From: Deltaproteobacteria bacterium
Lineage (GTDB): Bacteria; Desulfobacterota; Dissulfuribacteria; Dissulfuribacterales; UBA3076
Direction: 5' to 3'
DNA: 28,179 nucleotides
Assembly (NCBI GenBank): GCA_030605675.1
Contig: JAUWHV010000005.1
Location: forward strand, 1 to 28,179
Position 1 is the stretch's first letter. Each line of letters starts with the position of its first letter. The notes under the pieces are model-generated. The model was not told the origin of the DNA. It saw only the letters and a list, made by a program, of their open reading frames with translations, and searched no databases. The translations under genes and the position numbers were made by a program. Positions 14,652-21,965 of the stretch are shown piece by piece.

Positions 14652-14893
14652 TCTCTTGTCCTCCTTGATGTGCGGAAAACAGCAGCAACAAAAAGGACAG
14701 TGCTGACACCGGCTCCGACCGAGGCCTCGGTAAAGGCCACATCCACTGCTCCCATGATGGACCAGAGCAGACACATCATGAAACTGTAAGACCCAAACAG
14801 GATAGAGGCCCCAAGCAAATCCTTGACCCTGAGGGCGCCGATGGCTGCGACAACGACCAAGGTAAGAATTGCCAGATCTATCGGCCAGATCAT
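14648..14893 (-). CDS. MbhD-like (DUF4040) antiporter subunit
   Basis: 81 residues, three helices. The VKDLLGASILFGSYSFMMCL and AVDVAFTEASVGAGVSTVLF motifs are the MbhD/DUF4040 signature. This module corresponds to the middle part of the MrpA C-terminus and to NuoJ-like helices. It ends RTSRRTRD with TGA overlapping the TTG start of the next gene. The ATG at 14893 is 3 bases after the MrpG stop. Confidence 0.9.
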   Translation of the reverse strand: MIWPIDLAILTLVVVAAIGALRVKDLLGASILFGSYSFMMCLLWSIMGAVDVAFTEASVGAGVSTVLFVAAVFRTSRRTRD

Positions 14894-14896
14894 GGG

Positions 14897-15229
14897 TTAC
14901 CTCCTTTTCTCTCCCTTGGTCCACGGGGCCAAACCGGCCCTGACGCCGGCGTCAACAATGCCGTGGGTTGCTGTGGGGCTGGCCAGAAATATAAAAACGA
15001 CAATAAGGAGAATCTTCAGGCTGGTCAGTAAGGCGCCCAGGGAAAAATGATGGAGGTTAAATAGGGCAAAGGCGGTCATGGCCAAAAAGGAGCCCAGGGT
15101 GTCGAGTTTGCCGGCTGGGTGGAGCCGGGAATAAAAATCAGGAAAACGCAGAATCCCCACTGCCCCTCCTGTAAGGAAAAACAGCCCGGAGAACAACAGC
15201 ACGCATACAATGATATTCATGATATCCAT
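14897..15229 (-). CDS. mrpG: Na+/H+ antiporter subunit G (MrpG)
   Basis: 110 residues, three helices. GAVGILRFPDFYSRLHPAGK is the MrpG signature, followed by DTLGSFLAMTAFALF and ILLIVVFIFLASPTATHGI. The ATG at 15229 has GGGAGG nine bases upstream; a second ATG at 15220 is possible. The stop is 3 bases before the MbhD start. Upstream it is separated from mrpF by 256 bases filled by repeats, unlike every other Mrp junction here. Confidence 0.93.
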   Translation of the reverse strand: MDIMNIIVCVLLFSGLFFLTGGAVGILRFPDFYSRLHPAGKLDTLGSFLAMTAFALFNLHHFSLGALLTSLKILLIVVFIFLASPTATHGIVDAGVRAGLAPWTKGEKRR

Positions 15230-15306
15230 TCTTCAAAACCTCCCGGATCCCTCGTGAACTCCTGCTGCGGGCATTGGCATGCTGCCTGTCTTTGCTACAA
15301 GAATCC

Positions 15307-15466
15307 GTAACCGTTCACGGGATTACAACGCCCGTTTTACCGCAAACCCACCGAACTGTAAGCGTTTACAGGGTGCTGCAGATGCGAGGCGGAGGGTACG
15401 CAGACGTACTCCCTGTACTTCAAGTGCCCGACAACAAAGCAGATGCGGTGCCCTGTAAACGCTTAC
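15307..15466. repeat. Repeat block inserted between mrpF and mrpG
   Basis: It begins with GTAACCGTTCACGGG (15307-15321), shared with 2781 and 8089. It then contains a perfect 16-base inverted repeat, GTAAGCGTTTACAGGG at 15358-15373 with its complement at 15451-15466, around a 77-base loop. The loop contains GCAGATGCG twice (15377 and 15439) and a GTACG-CAGA-CGTAC palindrome. The 16-base arm is itself a variant of the GTAACCGTTCACGGG end. The block is not coding and looks like a non-autonomous insertion in an operon. Confidence 0.65.
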
Positions 15467-15485
15467 GAGAATCCTTGAGTAGTAT

Positions 15486-15773
15486 TTACCTATACAGCGC
15501 TTCATCGTACAAACCTTTACGCTTTTGGAAATATCTTGAAGCCGCCAACACTGCGAGAAAGTTCAGCATGGCATAGGCCAGGGCAATATCTACAAACATA
15601 TCCATCCGATGGTAGAGAAAACCAATCATAATAAGTAATACGACAGTCTTGCTCCCGATTGCATTGACACCAATCATCCGGTCAAGGACCGTTGGCCCAA
15701 TCACGGCCCGGACTAATGAAAGGACCATCAGAAAGGCCAGGTAAAGACTCGAGTATAAAAATATGCTATCCAT
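15486..15773 (-). CDS. mrpF: Na+/H+ antiporter subunit F (MrpF)
   Basis: 95 residues, three helices. GPTVLDRMIGVNAIGSKTVV and DIALAYAMLNFLAVLAASRY are the MrpF hallmarks. The ATG at 15773 overlaps the MrpE stop (TGATG) with GGGGAGG close upstream. The C-terminal codons end 20 bases from the inserted repeat block, so the repeat may have supplied the region after the stop. In Mrp complexes F and G form the small-subunit bundle with B, C and E. Confidence 0.92.
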   Translation of the reverse strand: MDSIFLYSSLYLAFLMVLSLVRAVIGPTVLDRMIGVNAIGSKTVVLLIMIGFLYHRMDMFVDIALAYAMLNFLAVLAASRYFQKRKGLYDEALYR

Positions 15774-16342
15774 CAATCCTCCCCAAATACCTTGGCAATC
15801 CTTGCCTCCATCTCGCCCGGCAGTGGCTCACCAGACGCCTTGTCAATGGCATGAACCTTAAAATCACCATCAGGTGATACATTGACTGTAATAGTGCCGG
15901 GAGTGAGGGTGATCGAATTGGCAAAGGTGACCAGGGCCAGGTCGCCCTCCAGCTTGCTTTGGAATTTGATGATTTCGGGGTCGATCAGGTCCATCATCCT
16001 TGGATGGAAGACAAGATATGTAACATGAAGGTTTGCTTTGAAGATTTCCTTCATCAGCCACAGGAGATACGGGACCCATCGGACCAACAGAATTAAAAGA
16101 CCTCTCATGGAAGGACGCAACAGGTCGGCCGAAAGGTAAGTCACGATTGCGCAGGAGATAACCCCGAGGCTGAGATGAAAGGGATCAAACTTGCCTGAAA
16201 GGACGACCCAGACGCCGAACAAGATAAAGAATGTGACCACATAAGGGCCAAAATTCTTTCGGCGCCCTGGACCTTGATCCGAGTTTTCTACTTTGCTGGT
16301 ATTGTGCTTGCTCCCCAACCCTTCTTCCTCTTGCTTATCCAA
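15773..16342 (-). CDS. mrpE: Na+/H+ antiporter subunit E (MrpE), first gene of the operon
   Basis: 189 residues. A charged, non-conserved head of about 30 residues (QEEEGLGSKHNTSKVENSDQ) precedes two membrane segments (about 33-50 and 55-75) and the MrpE domain: LLRWVPYLLWLMKEIFKANL-like sequence (here VRWVPYLLWLMKEIFKANLH), LVTFANSITLTPGTITVNVS, and the cytosolic end GEMEARIAKVFGED. The only start fitting the domain is TTG at 16342, behind a G-rich stretch; no ATG occurs before the second helix. A sigma-54 promoter lies about 65-80 bases upstream, so this gene leads the operon. Confidence 0.9.
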   Translation of the reverse strand: MDKQEEEGLGSKHNTSKVENSDQGPGRRKNFGPYVVTFFILFGVWVVLSGKFDPFHLSLGVISCAIVTYLSADLLRPSMRGLLILLVRWVPYLLWLMKEIFKANLHVTYLVFHPRMMDLIDPEIIKFQSKLEGDLALVTFANSITLTPGTITVNVSPDGDFKVHAIDKASGEPLPGEMEARIAKVFGED

Positions 16343-16406
16343 CAGACGCCCCCCTTTTTTATCGATTTGCCAATTTTGGGAAACACACGACTGTCAATTT
16401 AATTTT

Positions 16407-16422
16407 AGCAATAGATGTGCCA
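16407..16422 (-). promoter_or_regulatory. Sigma-54 (-24/-12) promoter of the Mrp operon
   Basis: On the minus strand the sequence is TGGCAC-ATCTA-TTGCT, matching the RpoN consensus TGGCAC-N5-TTGCW at every defined position and with the required GG-N10-GC spacing. Transcription would begin near 16396, leaving a leader of about 55 bases before mrpE. An AAA+ activator would be required; none is encoded in the window. Confidence 0.8.
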
Positions 16423-16522
16423 ATCCCTCATTTCTTGCAGTAATGCTTTTTAAGATACTGATTTTACAGCTTTTATTCTAATTTGTTTTGGGGCGGGAAC
16501 ACATTGGGCAGTGTTGGAAAGT

Positions 16523-16575
16523 GGCAAAATAATGCCGCATAAATAAAAAAAAGATTATTTAGGCATTTTTTTGCC
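16523..16575. promoter_or_regulatory. Two GGCA-N6-TGCC palindromes, possible upstream activator sites
   Basis: GGCA-AAATAA-TGCC (16523-16536) and GGCA-TTTTTT-TGCC (16562-16575) are 39 bases apart, about four helical turns. They lie about 127-179 bases upstream of the predicted sigma-54 start, where enhancer-binding activators normally bind. The second palindrome is also followed, on the minus strand, by a T-run and could instead help terminate the kinase transcript. Confidence 0.45.
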
Positions 16576-16631
16576 AATTATTTACTTTGGCACAAGGTAA
16601 CTATTCAGGTGAATAGACTGAAGGTAGAAGG

Positions 16632-17786
16632 CTAAGAGAGCGGAAGTCGCACGGTAAAATTGGTTCCTACCCCAACCTCGCTGTCAAGAGTGATGGTTCC
16701 GCCCAACTTCTTTACTATATTCCGGCTGATTGAGAGGCCAAGGCCTGTTCCCTTCCCTGGAGCTTTAGTGGAAAAAAACAGTTGAAAGATCTTTTTCTGG
16801 TTTTCCTCCGTGATCCCGGTACCATTGTCTTCAAAACTTATCTCCACATCCGAGTTTATTAAAAGGGTTTTTATCCGGATGTAACCTTTGTCTTCCCCCT
16901 TACTTCGGATAGCATGAATGGCGTTGGTAATGAAATTTACAAAGACCTGCTCCAACAACTTTGGATCAGATTTCATAAGTAGGGGACCTGACATAAACTG
17001 GGTATCGATTTCTATGGATGTGTGTTTGAGTTCGGGTTTAAGAAAACTAATGCTGTCTCTGAGCACGTCGTGGATATCAAATTCGATTAATGCCGGGGTT
17101 GAACCACGGGCGAAGTCCAATAATTCATGGGTTATGCTGCGACAGCGCTTGGTCTGGTGGCTGATCTCTTTGGTGGCCTTTTCCAGTTCTTCCCGGTCCT
17201 CAGGACTTAGGCCTTTAGCGTCGCTGATCACCTCGCCGGCCCATCCTGAAGCCTCGCCAATAATCGCCAGCGGATTATTGATCTCGTGGGCGATCCCGGC
17301 TGCTATCCTTCCGATTTCCGCCAGTCTGTCGATTTGGACCAGGTCTTCCTGGATCTTCTTCCACAGGGTGATGTCCCTGCATACTCCGACCGTGCCCACA
17401 ATTTGGCCTTCCCTGTTCGTCAGGTTTATTAGGGAAACATTGAAATAAACAGTGCCTCCCTCCTTGTGTCGAAAGGGGATGTCCATCTGCACTGTGGGGC
17501 CATCCTGCCCGGAGGAGTTAAAAAACTCCTCAAATGATACAGGGTCTTCAGCCAAATCCTTTATGTAGGTACCTATTAATTCTACCAGGGAGTAACCCAG
17601 CACCTTTTCGCCGCCCTTGCTGAAGGAAATCAGCATTCCGCCGACTTCCGTAGCAAAGATCATATCCTCAGAATTTTGCAGAATACACTGAAGGTAGCCC
17701 CTGGTCTGATGTAACTCTATCTTATAACCGGCCAGTTCTTGCCTGGCCTTTTTCAGCTCGGTCTCCAGAGAGCTATTCGAATCCAT
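16632..17786 (-). CDS. Soluble PAS-domain histidine kinase
   Basis: 384 residues, no membrane helix. A coiled start (about 5-30) leads to PAS (about 35-150: ILQNSEDMIFATEVGGMLIS, VLGYSLVELIG, end GTVGVCRDITLWKK). HisKA has H167 in AAGIAHEINNPLAIIGEASG, and HATPase carries NFITNAIHAI, EDNGTGI and GKGTGLGLSIS. The architecture is that of NtrB-like cytosolic kinases. Start ATG 17786 lies inside the end of the receiver gene (14-base overlap); an in-frame ATG at 17813 is an alternative. It is co-transcribed with the upstream receiver and lies just before the sigma-54-controlled Mrp operon, so sensing of an internal signal linked to ion homeostasis is plausible but inferred. Confidence 0.9.
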   Translation of the reverse strand: MDSNSSLETELKKARQELAGYKIELHQTRGYLQCILQNSEDMIFATEVGGMLISFSKGGEKVLGYSLVELIGTYIKDLAEDPVSFEEFFNSSGQDGPTVQMDIPFRHKEGGTVYFNVSLINLTNREGQIVGTVGVCRDITLWKKIQEDLVQIDRLAEIGRIAAGIAHEINNPLAIIGEASGWAGEVISDAKGLSPEDREELEKATKEISHQTKRCRSITHELLDFARGSTPALIEFDIHDVLRDSISFLKPELKHTSIEIDTQFMSGPLLMKSDPKLLEQVFVNFITNAIHAIRSKGEDKGYIRIKTLLINSDVEISFEDNGTGITEENQKKIFQLFFSTKAPGKGTGLGLSISRNIVKKLGGTITLDSEVGVGTNFTVRLPLS

Positions 17787-18276
17787 AGATCTTGCGCAAC
17801 TCGGCAATGGCATCTCTCATCCCGCGTGCCCCCATCCCATGGCGGTGAAGTTCTTCCAGTTGCTCTTGGAATTTTGCTTCCTGTAACTTCATTTTCTTCT
17901 CGTAGGCTTCTTTAATGACTGCCACAAGATTTTCATAGTCAACAGGCTTTAGCAAATACTGGAAGGCCTCCTCGTGGCCACTTTCCAAAGCGCTTTCTAT
18001 GGAACCATGGCCGGTCAATACGATGCATTGCAGGAATGGTTGGATCTCTCTAAGCCTCCTTTGCGTCTCCACCCCGTCTATCCCCGGCATCTTCAAGTCG
18101 ACAACCGCCACATCAAAATGCTCTTGTTTTGCCGCCTCGATAGCCTCCTCGCCGGAAAAAGTGGCCTTCACTGTATGGCCCTGTTTGAGAAGGCGCTTGG
18201 ACAGGTATTCGAGCAAAGTCGCTTCATCGTCTACAAGTAAAACTCGAACAACTCGAATGGTTGATTTTTCATTCAT
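17773..18276 (-). CDS. Receiver-domain response regulator with C-terminal coiled coil, no DNA-binding domain
   Basis: 167 residues. The receiver carries D16-D17, phosphoacceptor D60 (DVAVVDLKMPGIDG), T88 (IVLTGHGSIESALE) and K110 (LLKPVD). The DLKMPG and TGHGSIESA signatures are those of NtrC/FleR-class receivers, but the AAA+ and HTH parts are absent: a charged helix (KKMKLQEAKFQEQLEELHRH) and a short tail end the protein. It may signal to the co-transcribed kinase or to a separate activator. AGGAG six bases before the ATG at 18276 supports the start. Confidence 0.9.
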   Translation of the reverse strand: MNEKSTIRVVRVLLVDDEATLLEYLSKRLLKQGHTVKATFSGEEAIEAAKQEHFDVAVVDLKMPGIDGVETQRRLREIQPFLQCIVLTGHGSIESALESGHEEAFQYLLKPVDYENLVAVIKEAYEKKMKLQEAKFQEQLEELHRHGMGARGMRDAIAELRKIYGFE

Positions 18277-18349
18277 ATATCGCTCCTTGAAATCGGTTGC
18301 AAGTCCTAGTTACATTCGGGTCAAAACATATATCTATTCGAAAACCTTA

Positions 18350-18387
18350 ACTAAAAATTTTTTAGTATTTTCTCAGGGCATTGTCAA
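18350..18387 (-). promoter_or_regulatory. Sigma-70-type promoter of the receiver/kinase pair with overlapping palindrome
   Basis: On the minus strand, a perfect -35 TTGACA (18387-18382) is followed 17 bases later by TAAAAA (18364-18359). The -10 box lies inside a perfect 17-base palindrome, ACTAAAAATTTTTTAGT (18350-18366), a plausible operator. The leader to the ATG at 18276 would be about 75 bases. Confidence 0.45.
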
Positions 18388-18609
18388 GGGAATTCCAAGG
18401 GCCGACGCCCCCATTTGCGCGCAGGGCCCAGGATAGGCATTTTTACCAAAAGCGATTTATCACGGCATTAAGGATGATGCGGAATCTATAGGGTTAAGAC
18501 TTAGGACCCGTAAAGGAATAACTCCTCGGTTTTGCATCTTATCTTCAATCCATCGCTAACTCAGGCGAGGCGGGCGGGCATCAAACATTGCTCAATGTCA
18601 AGGAAAAAG
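18388..18609. other. Spacer between the divergent receiver and TetR promoters
   Basis: About 220 bases with no open frame that resembles a protein and no recognised RNA. It contains a GC-rich patch (GCGAGGCGGGCGGGC near 18563) in otherwise mixed sequence. I see no further structure. Confidence 0.4.
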
Positions 18610-18703
18610 TGACAAAAATTGTCAATTCCTTGTTTAAGAAAAAAATGTTTGACATTCAAACGTTTGTTTGATACAAATGTTTGTTATAAGGCAGGGGCAA
18701 ACC
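18610..18703 (+). promoter_or_regulatory. Promoter and probable autoregulatory operators of the TetR-family gene
   Basis: TTGACA (18649-18654), a 17-base spacer and TACAAA (18672-18677) form a promoter. It is covered by repeats: CAAACGTTTG (a perfect 10-base palindrome in the spacer), an AATGTTTGA / TCAAACGTT near-palindrome across the -35, and a second CAAATGTTTG at 18674-18683. This layout is what a TetR repressor of its own operon would use. A further palindrome, TGACAAAAATTGTCA, sits at 18610-18624. The SD for the ATG at 18704 is the G-run at 18693-18696. Confidence 0.55.
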
Positions 18704-19348
18704 ATGAACAAAAAAGATCAAGTCACCAGGGAACGCATACTTAATGAGGCCGAGGTCCTGTTCGCCAAAAATGGCTATGATGCAGTCAGCGTAAGGGAAA
18801 TCACGACCGCGGCCCGTTGTAACCTCGCGGCAGTGAATTACCATTTCGGCAACAAACAAAAACTCTATCTGGAGGTATTCCGGGCCAGGTGGGTGCCCAG
18901 GGCCAGGCGCGTGCAAGCATATTTCAGGGAATCTCTGGCCTCCCAGGATACCGTCTCCACATCTGCAGTTGCGCAGGCCCTTGCCGAGGCCTTTCTGAAA
19001 GGGCCTCTATCAGACGACGAACGTCAGCGGCAATCCCAACTTATGACAAGAGAGCTGATCCAGCCTACCGAGGCCTTTGAGTTGCTTGCCGGGGAGGTCC
19101 TGCGGCCGTTCTTCAAAGAGCTGGCTGACACATTGCGTCCGTTCATGCCAAAGGGACTGGGAAATGAAGGCCTGATGCTCAACATTTTGAGCATGTTCTC
19201 CATGGTGATTTATTTCAATTTTGCCCGCGCAGTTGTCAGCCGTATCACAGGCCGCGATTACGATGCGGCCTTCAAGGACCGATTAGTAGAACAAATCGTT
19301 GAATTTTCACTTAACGGGTTGGGCAAAGGCGAAAAGGAAGGGGCCTGA
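18704..19348 (+). CDS. TetR-family repressor (CerR/DUF1956-like C-terminus) of the RND operon
   Basis: 214 residues. The N-terminal TetR helix-turn-helix spans about residues 8-55 (RERILNEAEVLFAKNGYDAV, VSVREITTAARCNLAAVNYH, FGNKQKLYLEVF). The C-terminal domain (SQLMTRELIQPTEAFELLAG, GLMLNILSMFSMVIYFNFAR) resembles the CerR group that often precedes RND pumps. The ATG at 18704 is preferred; an in-frame ATG upstream would place the promoter repeats inside the gene. The stop overlaps the next ATG (TGATGA), so it is co-expressed with the pump it probably represses. The inducer is not predictable. Confidence 0.9.
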   Translation: MNKKDQVTRERILNEAEVLFAKNGYDAVSVREITTAARCNLAAVNYHFGNKQKLYLEVFRARWVPRARRVQAYFRESLASQDTVSTSAVAQALAEAFLKGPLSDDERQRQSQLMTRELIQPTEAFELLAGEVLRPFFKELADTLRPFMPKGLGNEGLMLNILSMFSMVIYFNFARAVVSRITGRDYDAAFKDRLVEQIVEFSLNGLGKGEKEGA

Positions 19349-20763
19349 TGAGATATCTTTTTCCGGCCATAACCATCCTCTTTGTATTGAGTGGATGTAT
19401 GAAGGTCGGCCCGGATTACCACCGGCCGGACACCGGGATCCAGGTACCCGCACATTATGAGCACGGGCCGGCGGAGATACTCACACCGCAGCCTGATGAC
19501 CGCTGGTGGGAGGTGTATGGCGAAGTCGAAATAAGCCGGTTGGTAGATGAAGTATTCAGAAATAACCTTGATATCAAAAAAGCAACTGCCGGAATTCTGG
19601 AAGTGCAGTCCAAATTCGTTCAGGCCAGGGCCGACCGATTCCCCAGCTTGAGCCTTCAGGGTCAAGGCCAGCGTCAGCAGCGGCCGATTATAGGGATTAT
19701 GCCGGACAGGAGTTTTTCTGTTTTAAGCGAAACGTACACACTTTCACTACCCGCTTCCTTTGAAGTGGACCTCTGGGGTCGTCTGGCCAGGGGGCAGGAG
19801 GCGGCCCGGGCCGACCTTCTGCAGGCGGAGGAAAACCGCCGTACTGTGGCGCAAACCGTGGTGGCTGAGACGATTAATCTCTATTTACTGATGGAGTCCC
19901 TGGAACGGCGGATCCGGATTGCTCTTGATAAGATTGAAAGCTACGGCCGAAGCCTGGCATTCGTTGAAGGTCGTTACGAGCGCGGCCTGACCTCTATCCT
20001 GGATGTAATGCAGGCCCGTCGTGCCTTAGCCCAGGCTGAATCAATCCTCCCTTCCCTGCGCCAGGACCTGGGAATCACCCAGCAGAAATTGTCAGTGCTG
20101 GCAGGACGCTATCCCAGGACTATACCACCCCGTGTCCAGCCGGAAGACTATTATAAACGCCTGCAACCGGTCCCGCCGGGCCTTCCCTCTGACCTTCTGT
20201 TGCGCAGGCCGGATATCAAAGCGGCCGAGGCCGGTTTAATGGCCTTGAACGCCAGAGTGGGCGTAGCCAAGGCCAGTAGGTTTCCAAGCATTACCTTGAC
20301 AGGCACCTTTGGTTATTCAAGCGATGAATTGGATCGCCTTTTCCGGCCGGAAAGCGAGTTGTGGAATATTGCCCTGGGCGGGGTCCAATCCCTGTTTGAC
20401 GCGGGCAAATTGAGGGCCGGACAGCGGGCGGCAGAAGCAAGATATCAGCAAGGCGTAGCAGAATACGCAAAGACAGTATTGACGGCTTTTTCCGAGGTGG
20501 AAGGGGCCCTCTTGACACGCAAGGAGCAGTTGGAACGCAGGGACCGGGTGCTGAATCACCTGATGGAGGCCAGGCGTACCCAGGAAGTGGCTGAGAATCG
20601 TTATAAGCGGGGCCTGGTGGATTACCTGACCGTGCTGGTTGCCCAGCAGGCCCGGTTTAAGGCCGAGGAAGACCTTGTCCTGGTCGATCTGGCCATTCTG
20701 AGTAACCGCGCCACACTTCACCGCGCCCTGGGCGGCGGCTGGGGAGAAGAGGGTGAAGAGTAG
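19348..20763 (+). CDS. Outer-membrane efflux lipoprotein, NodT/OprM family
   Basis: 471 residues. The lipobox VLSGC places the lipidated cysteine at residue 17; KVGPDYHRP and the DDRWWEVYGE block follow, typical of the NodT-type TolC-like factors. Two internal repeats of the family are visible: VQARADRFPSLSLQGQGQ with SFEVDLWGRL, then VAKASRFPSITLTGTFGYSS with GGVQSLFDAGKLR. Length is standard. It forms the trimeric exit duct for the adaptor and pump encoded downstream. The start overlaps the TetR stop by one base. Confidence 0.93.
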   Translation: MRYLFPAITILFVLSGCMKVGPDYHRPDTGIQVPAHYEHGPAEILTPQPDDRWWEVYGEVEISRLVDEVFRNNLDIKKATAGILEVQSKFVQARADRFPSLSLQGQGQRQQRPIIGIMPDRSFSVLSETYTLSLPASFEVDLWGRLARGQEAARADLLQAEENRRTVAQTVVAETINLYLLMESLERRIRIALDKIESYGRSLAFVEGRYERGLTSILDVMQARRALAQAESILPSLRQDLGITQQKLSVLAGRYPRTIPPRVQPEDYYKRLQPVPPGLPSDLLLRRPDIKAAEAGLMALNARVGVAKASRFPSITLTGTFGYSSDELDRLFRPESELWNIALGGVQSLFDAGKLRAGQRAAEARYQQGVAEYAKTVLTAFSEVEGALLTRKEQLERRDRVLNHLMEARRTQEVAENRYKRGLVDYLTVLVAQQARFKAEEDLVLVDLAILSNRATLHRALGGGWGEEGEE

Positions 20764-20782
20764 GGAGTAGGGATTATTTGCC

Positions 20783-21949
20783 ATGAACATGACACGAAAA
20801 CGTCTCTTGCATATTGTTGTCACTTTGGCCCTGGTCGCCCTGGGTGTCTTGGGCATGTTTGCATTGACGTCAAGCAAATCAGAGATCAAGAAGCAAAAAT
20901 GGGCAACCCCTGTACCTATGGTCAGAACGGTCAAGGTCAAAACAGGACCGCAAATCGTTCATATCTCAGGGGAAGGGACTGTAAGACCATTGCAGAAAAT
21001 AGATCTGGTGCCTCAAGTGAACGGCAAGGTTGTGTATGTCTCGCCTGCCCTGGTAAATGGTGGTGCATTCCGCAAGGGGGAGACGTTGCTGCGCATAGAT
21101 CCGGTCGATTACGAGTTGGCTGTTACCTTGGCAAGGGCAAAAGTGAAAAGCGCTGAAAGTCTTCTTCAATTGGCCGAAGAAGAAGCGGCTGCGTCAAGTC
21201 AAGAGTGGCGCCTATATCATGCAAAAGGCTCTAAGCCGGACAGTAAACCGCCGCCCCTTGTGGCCAAGGAGCCTCAACTGGCAGCAGCCAAGGCCAAGCT
21301 GGAGGCTGACCGCGCAGATCTCAGCATCGCCATGTTGAATCTGGAGCGGACCGAGCTAAAGGCACCTTTTGAAGGACGTGTGGGTGAGGAAAATGTGGAT
21401 GTCGGCCAATATGTCCCGGCCGGCAAGGCCCTGGCCGGCATCTATTCCACAGAGGCTGCCGAGATAGTTGTCCCTATGGAAGACGAGAAAACGTTCTGGT
21501 TTCATATACCCGGTTTTACGCCCGGCAAAGGCACTGGTTCTCTTGCGACGGTCCTGGCCCGTTTTGCCGGGCAAGAAAGGACCTGGCCTGCAAAGGTAGT
21601 CCGCACTGAAGGGAAACTGGACGAGCGCACCCGCATGATAAATGTAGTCGTCCAGGTGGAAAAACCCTATGCCAAAAAACCGCCCCTTGCCGTGGGTCTC
21701 TTTGTCACCGTGGATATTGAAGGCCGCACCCTGCCCAAGGCCGCAATCATCCCCAGGTCAGCCTTGCACCAGGGCGATACTGTCTGGGTGGTGGATAAGG
21801 ACGACCGGATTCGTTTCCGTAAAGTGGACGTGGCCCTGCTTCAGGGTGACGAGGCTATAGTCCGGGACGGACTTGAAGACGGGGAAAGGCTGGTCATTAC
21901 CCCGCTTAGGGCAGTCACTGACGGCATGACCGTACGAACGGGGATTTAA
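20783..21949 (+). CDS. RND efflux periplasmic adaptor (HlyD/MFP family)
   Basis: 388 residues. One N-terminal membrane or signal helix (about 8-27) is followed by the lipoyl half-motifs: EGTVRPLQKIDLVPQVNGKV on one side and ELKAPFEGRVGEENVDVGQY on the other. A coiled hairpin separates them (about 115-190) and carries an unusual proline- and lysine-rich break (KGSKPDSKPPPL). The beta-barrel and membrane-proximal domains (LAVGLFVTVDIEGR, PRSALHQGDTVWVV) complete the fold. It bridges the pump and the outer-membrane lipoprotein. It starts 19 bases after the upstream gene. Confidence 0.93.
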   Translation: MNMTRKRLLHIVVTLALVALGVLGMFALTSSKSEIKKQKWATPVPMVRTVKVKTGPQIVHISGEGTVRPLQKIDLVPQVNGKVVYVSPALVNGGAFRKGETLLRIDPVDYELAVTLARAKVKSAESLLQLAEEEAAASSQEWRLYHAKGSKPDSKPPPLVAKEPQLAAAKAKLEADRADLSIAMLNLERTELKAPFEGRVGEENVDVGQYVPAGKALAGIYSTEAAEIVVPMEDEKTFWFHIPGFTPGKGTGSLATVLARFAGQERTWPAKVVRTEGKLDERTRMINVVVQVEKPYAKKPPLAVGLFVTVDIEGRTLPKAAIIPRSALHQGDTVWVVDKDDRIRFRKVDVALLQGDEAIVRDGLEDGERLVITPLRAVTDGMTVRTGI

Positions 21950-21965
21950 GGGAGTCAAATCAAAC

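Noticed and set aside
14652..14924. Long N-terminal extension of the MbhE-MrpB gene
   Set aside because: The open frame overlaps the whole MbhD gene in another frame and its translation has no family resemblance; TTG at 14651 has a strong SD and gives a normal first helix.
15350..15470. CRISPR-like repeats in the mrpF-mrpG spacer
   Set aside because: Only one inverted pair and one short direct repeat occur; there is no regular repeat-spacer series.
16501..16600. Additional sigma-54 promoters at TGGCAAAATAATGC and TTGGCAAAAAAATGCC
   Set aside because: Both have nine, not ten, bases between GG and GC, which sigma-54 does not tolerate well; they are better read as GGCA-N6-TGCC palindromes.
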